A stretch of DNA of 50,677 nucleotides from positions 1 to 50,677 of the forward strand of contig CAMIWE010000008.1 of NCBI GenBank assembly GCA_946402335.1, written 5' to 3'. The translations under genes and the position numbers were made by a program. Positions 1 through 7,355 of this stretch are shown here, piece after piece; the stretch's first letter is position 1; each line of letters opens with the position of its first letter. The DNA is from an uncultured Lachnoclostridium sp. GTDB taxonomy: Bacteria; Bacillota; Clostridia; Lachnospirales; Lachnospiraceae. The notes under the pieces are model-generated. The model did not search any database. It had not been told where the DNA came from and saw only the letters and a list, made by a program, of their open reading frames with translations.

Positions 1-35
1 ATTCCCACTACGGCAGGGTTTAACGGGTTTCTCAC
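1..35 (-). CDS. PLP-dependent aminotransferase (N-terminal fragment, runs off window)
   Basis: Only the first eleven codons are inside the window. They read (M)RNPLNPAVVG from a GTG codon at 35-33, which overlaps the TGA stop of the upstream Lrp gene (GTGA overlap). From memory, an opening of this kind is typical of the class I/II aminotransferases that follow Lrp/AsnC regulators in Lachnospiraceae. The translational coupling and the peptide both support the call. The overlap suggests that regulator and enzyme are made together, probably for amino-acid turnover. The identity rests on eleven residues plus context, so it is a reasoned guess; the rest of the gene lies outside. Confidence 0.5.
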   Translation of the reverse strand, partial: MRNPLNPAVVG

Positions 36-520
36 GGGGTAATCAACATCCTTTCATCTTCCTGTCTCTGTACAAGCGGAATGCCGTGCTCTTTATACTT
101 CTTAAGCACAAAATGCGTCGCGGTGGAAAGTACGGACTCCATCGGGGCAAGCTTGCCGGAAACGAATTCCGCAATGCTCTTTAAGCTGGAGCCGCGCAGC
201 ATAACCGTCAAATCAAAGCCGCCGCTCATCAGATAAACCGCCTCTACCTCGTCAAACTGGTAAATACGCTCGGCAATCTCATCAAAGCCTTTGCCGCGCT
301 GAGGGGTTACCTTCACCTCGATCATAGCCGTAACCTGATGCTTATCGGTCTTGTCCCAGTCAATCAGCGTCGGGTATCCGCAGATTACCAGTTCCTCTTC
401 CAAACGACGAATCTCCGCCGCCACCTTTGCCTCATCCTCTCCGAGCATAACGGCGAGCTCCGCCGCACTCAGTCTGGCATTCTGATCCAGGCTTTCCAAA
501 ATTCTCATAGCAAGATCCAT
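32..520 (-). CDS. Lrp/AsnC-family transcriptional regulator
   Basis: About 162 residues with an N-terminal winged helix-turn-helix (roughly residues 1-55, DLAMRILESLDQNARLSAAE) and a C-terminal RAM/AsnC ligand-binding fold (roughly 65-140, with AVYLMSGGFDLTVML). Family members bind amino acids, form octamers and control nearby amino-acid genes. The start chosen is the ATG at 520, six bases after GGAGGG (532-527). The in-frame ATG at 526 abuts that site, so it is too close. The gene follows the AIR-synthase-like gene and overlaps the start of an aminotransferase, so it probably controls its own operon in response to an amino acid. The exact effector cannot be told from sequence. Confidence 0.9.
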   Translation of the reverse strand: MDLAMRILESLDQNARLSAAELAVMLGEDEAKVAAEIRRLEEELVICGYPTLIDWDKTDKHQVTAMIEVKVTPQRGKGFDEIAERIYQFDEVEAVYLMSGGFDLTVMLRGSSLKSIAEFVSGKLAPMESVLSTATHFVLKKYKEHGIPLVQRQEDERMLITP

Positions 521-544
521 CTTCATCCCTCCGATAAACATTTA

Positions 545-1537
545 TTATTTCTTTTTCGTCCGCAACGGCTCTAAGAAGCGTACTTCCTCGCCGTTATGCA
601 GTTCTTTTGCAAATCCTTCCCTAAGGCATCCGATATCCGCAGCCTCCGCTCCGGCTGCCCACAGTGCCGAAAGAAGCGTCTCCGCGTCGGCCGTTATCAT
701 TAAGACGCAGCCGCCGGATCCGATCTGATAGGGGTCCGTATCCAGCTCCTCACAGATCTCAATGGTCTTCTGCGAGATCGGAATCCGCGGGAGTTCCACC
801 GACAGTCCCGTGCGAAGCCGTTCCGACATGGCAAACAGTCCCGCATACACCCCTCCGTCACCAAGCGCGTATTGATATACGGCTCCGTGCTCCTTTGCGA
901 TCCGGCAGTATCCGGTCGCGTCCAGGGTGTTTTTCAGAAGCGGAATGTCCTTAAGAAAATGTTCCGGGTAGTGCTTTTCAAGCCGCTCGCGGTTCTCCCC
1001 GTAAAGAAGAATCGTTTCCTCGGCCCCCGCAAGCCCGCAGAGGACAATCCTGCACTCCGCACCTTTTGGCAGAACATCCGGTTCTTCTTTCGCGTCCACT
1101 ACAGCTCCGGTGCCTCCCCCGCACGGCTTTCCGTATGCCACGGCGTATGCGGTAACGGTATCCGCCTTGGTCCGGATGATCGAAACATCGGACAACTGTA
1201 CGGTTTCGTATGCTTCCCGAAGATATGCCCGCACTTCCGGCTCTTCCATATCCACGGGAACGTTAAGAAACAGTGACCAGGCGTTTCGTTCCCGTCCGCG
1301 TGCCGCAAGGCTGTTGGCTGCACGGCAGACCGCCATTGTAACTACGGTCGGCGTTCTTCCGGTTACGGTTCCCGACGCCATCGCCACGGCGTCGTCGTTG
1401 CGGCGGGCAAGCGCCACGCATTCCGCAGGCGTCATGCCGTCTTTTCTTCCCGCATACGCCCGCGCAAGATAATCCGCATTTCCGGTGCGTGCGACAAGCC
1501 GTTCAAATTCCGCAGTACCGATGCTTTCCCTTGCCAT
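545..1537 (-). CDS. AIR synthase-related protein (HypE/ThiL/PurM superfamily)
   Basis: 330 residues. The C-terminal half carries the AIRS_C-type segment IPISQKTIEICEELDTDPYQ followed by GSGGCVLMITAD, which is characteristic of the PurM/HypE/SelD fold. These proteins bind ATP between two domains, but many clostridial members have no known reaction. The N-terminal part has MTPAECVALARRNDD and a Gly-rich loop (KPCGGGTGAVV). The start is the ATG at 1537 with GGAGG five bases upstream. It is the first gene of an operon with Lrp and the aminotransferase. Databases often label such proteins 'hydrogenase maturation factor'; I see no direct evidence for that here, although hydEGF lies 8 kb away. Confidence 0.7.
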   Translation of the reverse strand: MARESIGTAEFERLVARTGNADYLARAYAGRKDGMTPAECVALARRNDDAVAMASGTVTGRTPTVVTMAVCRAANSLAARGRERNAWSLFLNVPVDMEEPEVRAYLREAYETVQLSDVSIIRTKADTVTAYAVAYGKPCGGGTGAVVDAKEEPDVLPKGAECRIVLCGLAGAEETILLYGENRERLEKHYPEHFLKDIPLLKNTLDATGYCRIAKEHGAVYQYALGDGGVYAGLFAMSERLRTGLSVELPRIPISQKTIEICEELDTDPYQIGSGGCVLMITADAETLLSALWAAGAEAADIGCLREGFAKELHNGEEVRFLEPLRTKKK

Positions 1538-1544
1538 TGCGTCC

Positions 1545-1558
1545 TCCCCGTTCGGGGA
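1545..1558 (-). promoter_or_regulatory. Hairpin touching the ribosome-binding site of the AIR-synthase-like gene
   Basis: TCCCCGAACGGGGA forms a 5-6 bp stem whose right arm runs into the GGGGAGG ribosome-binding site of the gene starting at 1537. When folded it would mask part of the site, so it could damp translation. This is seen in sequence; any regulatory role is inference. Confidence 0.4.
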
Positions 1559-1597
1559 TTATTCCGCCAAAGAGAAACACATCCCCATAATCACTTT

Positions 1598-1627
1598 ATT
1601 ATATCACAGGTTGCCGCCAAGTATCAA
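1598..1627 (-). promoter_or_regulatory. Predicted sigma-A promoter of the AIRS-like/Lrp/aminotransferase operon
   Basis: Minus strand reads TTGATA (1627-1622), an 18-base spacer, then TATAAT (1603-1598). Transcription would begin near 1591, leaving a leader of about 55 bases that contains the hairpin at the ribosome-binding site. Confidence 0.65.
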
Positions 1628-1717
1628 GTTCGATATTCTGCCCGGTAAATTGCCCCCGATTGCGCCAAATACAAGGTTTTCAATGGAAAATCAACGACGG
1701 ATTTCCGGGAATTTTCC

Positions 1718-1746
1718 TTGACAAAAGACGCAAGCTAAAAGATAAT
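1718..1746 (+). promoter_or_regulatory. Predicted sigma-A promoter of the anchored protein gene at 1794
   Basis: TTGACA (1718-1723), a 17-base spacer, then GATAAT (1741-1746). It points to the gene starting at 1794. It lies divergent to, and about 90 bases from, the operon promoter on the other strand. Confidence 0.75.
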
Positions 1747-1793
1747 GAAACTGTCAGATTTCAATCCGACTTAGGGGAAGAAAGGAGTATCAC

Positions 1794-2372
1794 ATGAATT
1801 CAAGAAAGAACCGCGGCGCAAGCACTCCCGCGATCATTGCCGTTATTGCCATTGTGGCAGTCGTTGTTACCGTTCTGGTCATCCTTCCGTTTTTCCAGGC
1901 GTCATATGATTCCGGACGTTTTTCGGGAACGACCACCTATACAAACGACTGGGCCAAGGTAAAGGTTGAGATTCCTTCCGACTGGAAGATGAACAGCCGG
2001 ACGATCAGCAAGAAAAACCAGATGATGCGCATCTATACCGCTCCGAAGACCTGTCCGTTCATCGGCATCTGCACGATCAAGTCCAAACAGAGTGTGGATT
2101 CAGGTCTTGAGGAAATCCGTGAGAGCGTTACCGGCGGTTATACCGGAGTTTCGGGTGTCAGCATCACAACCAAATCAAAGAGCACCAGAAAAATTGCGGG
2201 GCAGACATATAAATGCCTTCCCGTTGTACTGTCCGGCAACGGCATTACGATCTACATCAATTTCTACGCAAGAAAAGTAAACCGCGAAGGCTGCATGATA
2301 TTTGTCGCTGCCGGCTATAGCGAGGACGAAGTCGAGCAGGTTCTCGGTTACATCTCGAAATACAGCAAATAA
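1794..2372 (+). CDS. Hypothetical membrane-anchored extracellular protein
   Basis: 192 residues. A short basic N-terminus (MNSRKNRG) is followed by one hydrophobic segment (about residues 11-33, rich in A, I and V), so the remaining 155 residues should be outside the membrane. The outer part (EIPSDWKMNSRTISKKNQMM) recalls the beta-rich domains of small clostridial surface proteins that open with a '...W..V...IPSDW' element, but I cannot assign a function. It contains three cysteines at CPFIGIC and EGCM. The ATG is preceded by AAAGGAG with six bases spacing. The gene has its own promoter (1718) and terminator (2397), so it is a single-gene transcript. Confidence 0.75.
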   Translation: MNSRKNRGASTPAIIAVIAIVAVVVTVLVILPFFQASYDSGRFSGTTTYTNDWAKVKVEIPSDWKMNSRTISKKNQMMRIYTAPKTCPFIGICTIKSKQSVDSGLEEIRESVTGGYTGVSGVSITTKSKSTRKIAGQTYKCLPVVLSGNGITIYINFYARKVNREGCMIFVAAGYSEDEVEQVLGYISKYSK

Positions 2373-2396
2373 TCGCGTGGATCCCTGCAAATGATA

Positions 2397-2443
2397 AGCA
2401 GGTCATGTTCTCCCGAAACGGGACGGCATGACCTGCTTTTTTA
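2397..2443 (+). terminator. Rho-independent terminator of the 1794 gene
   Basis: AGCAGGTCATG (2397-2407) pairs with CATGACCTGCT (2427-2437), an 11 bp stem, followed by six Ts. On the other strand the stem begins with an A-run giving weaker Ts, but it may also stop the ABC operon that ends at 2462. Confidence 0.9.
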
Positions 2444-2461
2444 TTCTTTCAAACTCCTGCC

Positions 2462-3616
2462 CTATGCCCTTCGTACGCCGATGAATTCCATCCCTGCTGC
2501 CACCGCCGTCACAATCGCGGCAGCTGCGGCAAGACCCCAGGCGGAGGAAGCATTAAACACTTCCAGATAGTAATCCGGCGGAAGGATCTTTCGAAGAAAG
2601 ACAACGACCGGAACCGTTTTCTTAAGATCCAGAATGATCGGGCAGCACAGATAGCTCGCGATGGCGAAGATCGGAATCGCGGCGCAGATGGCATTCACGG
2701 ACGGAACAAGCATGCGTAAGAGTTCACAGACGCCCGCAATGAAGATGCAATACAAAAGCATCAGTCCCGTTTCCGCGAACAGATTGCCCGCAAGCCCCGA
2801 AACCACGATACATACGATGCCCACAAGGCCGGCAAGTAACGTCGGCAGGAGCAGGGAGCCGTAATTGATCACGGGCCGTTTTTCATAACTCATGACCTTA
2901 AAGCGCCCTTCCGCATTGTCCTGGAACCAGAATACAAGGCCGGCAAATCCGGCGAGCATCACGAACAGCGCCACCGTTCCGCGAATCGGCTTGGTCAGGT
3001 AATTTTCCTCAAGGACTTCCTCCGAGGCAACCTCTTCATTCGTATAAAAATCGTGGTAATGAAGCGCAATGACCGAACTGCGCTCCTCCTGTTTCTTAAG
3101 GGTGTCGCGGATATTTTCCCTAAGCGTTTCCTCTTCAAAATCCAGTCCGCTCCGGTTTACCAGGTAATCCGTGAGCACGTCCTCGGTCATCTGCGTAAAC
3201 ATTTCGACCGTTACGAATTCATTGACAAATTCGGCAAACTGGCTGGTATCCGACACGACCATCGTGATGGCGCCGCTCCAGTTTTTCTTCATAATGCGCT
3301 GGCCGAGATCCTTCGGGAATACATAGCCGACCTCGGCACGTCCGGCAATAACGTCGCTGTAAAGCTCGTCCTCCGTTTCCACAAGATAGAACGTTGCCGC
3401 ATAGTCTGCGTCCGTAAGTTCCTTCGCAACCGTTTTTGCATAATCATCCGCCGCCTCCGGCACATAGATACAGGCGCGAAGCGTTCCGTTGTCCTGCCGG
3501 ATGATGAACCGGTACAGGATCAGGATTGCCGGGAGCAGCACCAGAATAATGACAAAGGAAGGCTTCTTCATAAGGCGCTTGGTCATCAACAGAAGCCACA
3601 TACCCATCCGTTTCAT
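2462..3616 (-). CDS. ABC-2 type transporter permease (second permease of the operon)
   Basis: About 384 residues. The N-terminus MKRMGMWLLLMTKRLMKKPS leads into a first membrane segment (FVIILVLLPAILILYRFI). A large extracytoplasmic loop of about 170 residues follows, and five hydrophobic segments fill the C-terminal half, the usual layout of ABC-2/YhgE-like export permeases. The ATG at 3616 overlaps the TGA of the preceding permease (ATGA) and has GGAGGT upstream, so the longer reading frame extending to 4048 is not used. It should form the membrane channel together with the permease at 3613-4863 and the ATPase at 6476-7150. The substrate is unknown. Confidence 0.85.
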   Translation of the reverse strand: MKRMGMWLLLMTKRLMKKPSFVIILVLLPAILILYRFIIRQDNGTLRACIYVPEAADDYAKTVAKELTDADYAATFYLVETEDELYSDVIAGRAEVGYVFPKDLGQRIMKKNWSGAITMVVSDTSQFAEFVNEFVTVEMFTQMTEDVLTDYLVNRSGLDFEEETLRENIRDTLKKQEERSSVIALHYHDFYTNEEVASEEVLEENYLTKPIRGTVALFVMLAGFAGLVFWFQDNAEGRFKVMSYEKRPVINYGSLLLPTLLAGLVGIVCIVVSGLAGNLFAETGLMLLYCIFIAGVCELLRMLVPSVNAICAAIPIFAIASYLCCPIILDLKKTVPVVVFLRKILPPDYYLEVFNASSAWGLAAAAAIVTAVAAGMEFIGVRRA

Positions 3617-4863
3617 TCCGCCCACCTCCTTTTCGCACAGGAGATGCCCGTCGCGGCCGAAACAGTCAGCGCCGCTTCCAGAACCACTAAAAGCAGCAGC
3701 CGGAAGTCCACGGCATGCGTCATTCCGTTTTTCATGACGTTCAGCATGCGGGCCGTCGGCAGATAAGCCCCGACCACACGCACCTTTGCCGGAAGGTATG
3801 CCGCCGGAGCAAGCAGTCCGGACGCATATCCCATAACCATAACGAGAATGAACAATAACAGGATGCCGCCGATCTGGTTGGCCGCAAAGGAGTAGACAAA
3901 TACGACGATCGCGGCCGCCGGCAGAAGCACCGGAAGGCCTGCAAGGAACCAGTATCCGAGTTCCTCGTAGGTGTTCAGATTGAGCAGTTCGGTAAAACTC
4001 TGCGGGTGAACCAGAAACCAGGTAAGGAATCCGGCGAATAAAATGCAATAGAGAATCGTAAACAACGTCAGCACGGCCAGATAGCGGATCAGCAGCAGCT
4101 TCGCGGTACCGATGCGGTGCAGGGCGAGCTGCTTTTCAAATGCGACCGGGTCGCCTTTTAACAGCGGGCCGCAGCTGATGCCTCCGAGAAGCAGCAGCAA
4201 AACGATCGCCGCGCAGACATAATACTGGACAACCGTCTGGTTGCCGGTTCCGGACGCGGAATCCTTCGAATAGAAATCCTCACGCGCCATAAAATAATCA
4301 AAAAACATGTTCTGGGCGTCGTATTCCACGCGGCTGATGGCCGTTTCCGTCGCATCTTCCGCCGTGGCCGCCGCCTCGACCGCCGTATAGATTCCGGCCT
4401 CGGTCCGCCCTAAAAGACCTCCCGCGATCTCGGCAAGACCCGCGATCAGCCGGTTACTGAACCCGTCGATCTTCGGCAGGTACATCTGCGCCTGGGCATC
4501 TTCCTTGCCGTTTACGGCACTCCCCACAAAATGGTCCGGGAACAGCACCACGCCGTCATAACGGCCGCTTTCCAGACCCTTCATGGCATCTTCCTCGTCG
4601 GTATCGTGGAAGGTGCAGAGCCCTCCTACGCTTGAGGAGGATTCCAGTACATCCATTCCGAACGTGCGCAGGAAATCGTTGTCGTTCATGACAAGGGCGA
4701 CATTCATGTCCTGTTCAACCACATTCCGGTCCGTTGCCAGGGCGCAGAAAGCCACTACCGCCCCGATCAGGGCAGTCAGAAGCACTACCCCGAGTATGTA
4801 CTGCGGCAGAATCTTAATCGTTCGCTTTTCTTCCATGCGGATCAGCGTCCCGGTCAGTTTCAT
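3613..4863 (-). CDS. ABC-2 type transporter permease (first permease of the operon)
   Basis: 416 residues. One N-terminal membrane segment (about 18-40, ILPQYILGVVLLTALIGAVV), a roughly 190-residue extracytoplasmic loop and a C-terminal cluster of about five membrane segments match the ABC-2 permease family, as in its downstream partner. The two share architecture and probably form a heterodimer. The start at 4863 has GGGGAG at good spacing. The gene ends in an ATGA overlap with the second permease, indicating coupled translation. Transport of a drug, lipid or peptide is possible; nothing in the sequence decides between these. Confidence 0.85.
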   Translation of the reverse strand: MKLTGTLIRMEEKRTIKILPQYILGVVLLTALIGAVVAFCALATDRNVVEQDMNVALVMNDNDFLRTFGMDVLESSSSVGGLCTFHDTDEEDAMKGLESGRYDGVVLFPDHFVGSAVNGKEDAQAQMYLPKIDGFSNRLIAGLAEIAGGLLGRTEAGIYTAVEAAATAEDATETAISRVEYDAQNMFFDYFMAREDFYSKDSASGTGNQTVVQYYVCAAIVLLLLLGGISCGPLLKGDPVAFEKQLALHRIGTAKLLLIRYLAVLTLFTILYCILFAGFLTWFLVHPQSFTELLNLNTYEELGYWFLAGLPVLLPAAAIVVFVYSFAANQIGGILLLFILVMVMGYASGLLAPAAYLPAKVRVVGAYLPTARMLNVMKNGMTHAVDFRLLLLVVLEAALTVSAATGISCAKRRWAE

Positions 4864-4884
4864 CGTTTCACTCCCCGGCCGTTT

Positions 4885-6465
4885 TTAAAACAGCCCTGAC
4901 AGATAATCCATATAGGTCTCGAGATTATCCGATATTTCTTCATAGATTGCTTCCCATTCCTCATACGTCATGCGGTTTACATCATGCACCACCGAAGGCG
5001 GCTGCTGGCTGAAACCTTCTTCCATCGGAGCAACCGTGATCTTCCAGGTAAGGTTTGCGGTCGTTCCGCTGTAGGTATCCCAAATCTTCATGTTACGGAA
5101 ATTGATCTCGTATTCCTTGTCGGGCGTTACCTTTGCCTCCGCCTCAAGGCCGCCGACCATGGAACCGTCCATGAACGTCTTCGCGGTTACTTCAAGAATC
5201 TCGTCCTTCGGCGAATAACTGCTCTGAATCGTGATTCCGTAGGAATCCTCGCCGAGCATCAGCTCGCCGTCCCACTGGGAACGGACGCCGTATGCATTTT
5301 TCGAAGAGTTCTTGGAAATCGCCGCCGAAACCGCCTGCTCCCCGACAATCGTGGACAGCGTTAACGTAAAATGGTCCTGCGGATCGTCGGTACCGCTTGC
5401 TTCATACCGAAGCGTTACCGGAACGGTACGTCCGAGAATGGACAGTTCCGTGGAAAACTCCGCATAGATCAGTTCGCCACGCCTTGTGATATACAGATGC
5501 GCCTCGATGGTTTCCTCACCCTCGACGACGTCGAAATCTTCCTTCTTAAGGCCTGTTACGGCGCGAATTCGCTTACAGATCTCCTCTGTTTCAAAGCTTG
5601 CATTATAGCCGTAGCAGAGCACAGACTCGCCGCCGACGTTGAATTTCTGCTGCACGCGGCGCCCGGAGGCATTCTTCGCCTCCTCAAAGCGGATCTTGCC
5701 AAGCAGGTTGTCGATCGCGGCATCGTATCCTTCGCCGAAGAAATACGTAAGAGGCGAATTGCCGTCGATAAACAGGGAAAGCAGTCCCTCCACGCGGTAC
5801 TTCACCAAAAAATCGCGGATGTCGTTCTTCGTTTCCTCGCGGCTATCCTCATCCACAAGTCCCCAGCCGGGGTTGTCATACCAGGTATCCAGCAGTTCGC
5901 GGTACGAGAAACCGAGCCCGTCTTTCATAAGTCTCGGCGACGTAACGGTCAGATACTCGCTGTCTCCGAACAGCCGGATGATCGTTACCTGAAGGCTCGA
6001 TAATGCGATACCGAGTCTTGCCTGGAATCCCTGATCCTTCTTCGACTCTACGCCGATGGACAGGCCGAGGCCCTTCGGAATGTCCTCCGGCTCCATGCCG
6101 ACCTTGTCAAGAAGGTTATGGATTCCGGTCCCCTCGCGGGCTTCAAGCGACTGGATCGCAATAACCGTGATCAGCGAAAAATCCCTGCTTTCGAGCATTT
6201 TCCGCATGGACTCGAGTTTCAGCTCGCGAATTAGCGGGTCGCCGCCGGCGAAGCTGTCCGTAATGGCGTCCTTTAATGCGGCGCGGCAGAACTTCTCGGG
6301 TTCCCGCGGACGGAATACGGCCCACAGGATTACGCCCGCAACAATTAGAAGAAGCCCCGCCGGGATAATCCATTGCAGCGGGGTTGATTTCTTTTTCTTA
6401 GGTTGTCCTTCATACACGGCGAAGCCATTCTCATCAAAGGGCGGCCGCGGGACAAATTCCTGCAT
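4885..6465 (-). CDS. Membrane-anchored extracellular protein encoded within the ABC-2 operon
   Basis: 526 residues. The cytoplasmic tail (MQEFVPRPPFDENGFAVYEG, then KKKKSTP) precedes one membrane segment at about residues 32-49 (IIPAGLLLIVAGVILWAVF). About 475 residues outside the cell follow, rich in beta-forming and charged stretches. No enzymatic motif is visible. The gene sits between the ATPase and the permeases with 10-21 base gaps, so it is very likely an accessory part of the exporter, such as an extracellular partner or substrate handler. The start at 6465 has AAAGGAG upstream. I do not recognise the family by name. Confidence 0.75.
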   Translation of the reverse strand: MQEFVPRPPFDENGFAVYEGQPKKKKSTPLQWIIPAGLLLIVAGVILWAVFRPREPEKFCRAALKDAITDSFAGGDPLIRELKLESMRKMLESRDFSLITVIAIQSLEAREGTGIHNLLDKVGMEPEDIPKGLGLSIGVESKKDQGFQARLGIALSSLQVTIIRLFGDSEYLTVTSPRLMKDGLGFSYRELLDTWYDNPGWGLVDEDSREETKNDIRDFLVKYRVEGLLSLFIDGNSPLTYFFGEGYDAAIDNLLGKIRFEEAKNASGRRVQQKFNVGGESVLCYGYNASFETEEICKRIRAVTGLKKEDFDVVEGEETIEAHLYITRRGELIYAEFSTELSILGRTVPVTLRYEASGTDDPQDHFTLTLSTIVGEQAVSAAISKNSSKNAYGVRSQWDGELMLGEDSYGITIQSSYSPKDEILEVTAKTFMDGSMVGGLEAEAKVTPDKEYEINFRNMKIWDTYSGTTANLTWKITVAPMEEGFSQQPPSVVHDVNRMTYEEWEAIYEEISDNLETYMDYLSGLF

Positions 6466-6475
6466 ATTCGCTCCT

Positions 6476-7150
6476 TTACATGATCTTAGAAAGCAGCGCG
6501 TCTCCGCGAAGGGAAGGATCCTCTTCGTTCAGAACGCCCTGTTTCATGATCAGGATCCGGTCGCACAGATCCAGTTCCTGTTCATCGTGTGTCGTGATCA
6601 GAATAATGCCGTTACGCTTTTTATATTCGGCCATATAACGGCGGATTGCCGACTTGCACAAAAGGTCCAGTGCCGCACTCGGCTCGTCCATGATCAGAAC
6701 CGGCGGGTCCATCGCGACGGAACAGCCGATGCTGAGACGTTTTTTCATACCGCCGGACATATTGGAAACCTTGACATTGATGAAATCACCGATGCCGAGC
6801 ATGGCAAGAACGCCCTTTTCAAGCTCGGTATCCATGTCATAGGGACTGTCGCAGTACCAAAGGCGCAGATTGTCCCTTGCCGTAAGTTCGGGTATCAGCG
6901 GGTTCTCCTGCGGGACATACCCGACGATCCGCTCCCGTTCCTTCGGCTCACGGAACATATTATGCCCGAATGCGCGGAAGCTGCCGCCGTCAGGGCGCAA
7001 AGTCCCCGCAAGGATCGACAAAAGGGTGGACTTGCCGCAGCCGTTCGCACCGGCGATTGCCACGCACTCCCCCTGCTTTGCCGTAAAACAGATATCCCTA
7101 AGGACTTCCTTCTTTCCGTACCGCTTTGCAATATGTTCGACTTCAATCAT
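6476..7150 (-). CDS. ABC transporter ATP-binding protein
   Basis: 224 residues, the size of a lone nucleotide-binding domain. Motifs in order: Walker A GANGCGKST (34-42), Q-loop VPQENPL (near 93), signature MSGGMKKRLS (near 134), Walker B VLIMDEPSAALD (near 155) and the switch histidine in TTHDEQE (near 190). All catalytic residues are present. It powers the ABC-2 permeases encoded downstream. Its stop codon overlaps the ribosome-binding site of the anchored protein gene. The ATG at 7150 has only a weak upstream site, and the 33-codon gene lies 15 bases upstream, so translation may be coupled to it. Confidence 0.93.
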   Translation of the reverse strand: MIEVEHIAKRYGKKEVLRDICFTAKQGECVAIAGANGCGKSTLLSILAGTLRPDGGSFRAFGHNMFREPKERERIVGYVPQENPLIPELTARDNLRLWYCDSPYDMDTELEKGVLAMLGIGDFINVKVSNMSGGMKKRLSIGCSVAMDPPVLIMDEPSAALDLLCKSAIRRYMAEYKKRNGIILITTHDEQELDLCDRILIMKQGVLNEEDPSLRGDALLSKIM

Positions 7151-7165
7151 ACAGATACCCGGTTT

Positions 7166-7267
7166 TTAGAACATGTAAGCCAAAAGGCCCACAACCATTG
7201 CCAATGCAAGCAGAATGCCGAGAACACGAACGATCAGCACCTGCGTTTTCTTTTTGAAAAAGTTCAT
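7166..7267 (-). CDS. Small single-pass membrane peptide (33 aa)
   Basis: The frame reads MNFFKKKTQVLIVRVLGILL, then a second hydrophobic stretch ending in LLAYMF. A short basic tail is followed by one membrane helix. It is too short for usual gene callers, but the ATG at 7267 has a near-perfect GGGAGG seven bases upstream and the stop lies 15 bases before the ABC ATPase start. The architecture resembles tiny Firmicute membrane proteins such as Prli42/DUF4044-type peptides, though I cannot claim homology. It may be a subunit or regulator of the ABC system, or a leader peptide for the operon. Confidence 0.65.
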   Translation of the reverse strand: MNFFKKKTQVLIVRVLGILLALAMVVGLLAYMF

Positions 7268-7310
7268 GAAAATCCCTCCCTTTCCTTACTGTCTGCCGCC
7301 TTACGCCGTT

Positions 7311-7328
7311 CAAAAATCCGGCTCCGGA
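7311..7328 (-). terminator. Possible weak terminator after the GH13 gene
   Basis: On the minus strand TCCGGAGCCGGA is followed by TTTTTG, 27 bases after the GH13 stop. The stem is only four to five pairs with a very small loop, so termination may be partial and some transcripts could enter the ABC operon. Confidence 0.35.
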
Positions 7329-7355
7329 CGGGCTCAGACAGACCATATTCCTATT

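Noticed and set aside
545..1537. True HypE hydrogenase maturation factor
   Set aside because: HypE serves [NiFe] enzymes and ends in a conserved PRxC motif; this protein ends in LRTKKK and only [FeFe] maturases are in the window.
3613..4048. Longer N-terminus for the second ABC-2 permease
   Set aside because: The extension overlaps the first permease, reads as basic low-quality protein and ignores the ATGA overlap with GGAGGT at 3616.
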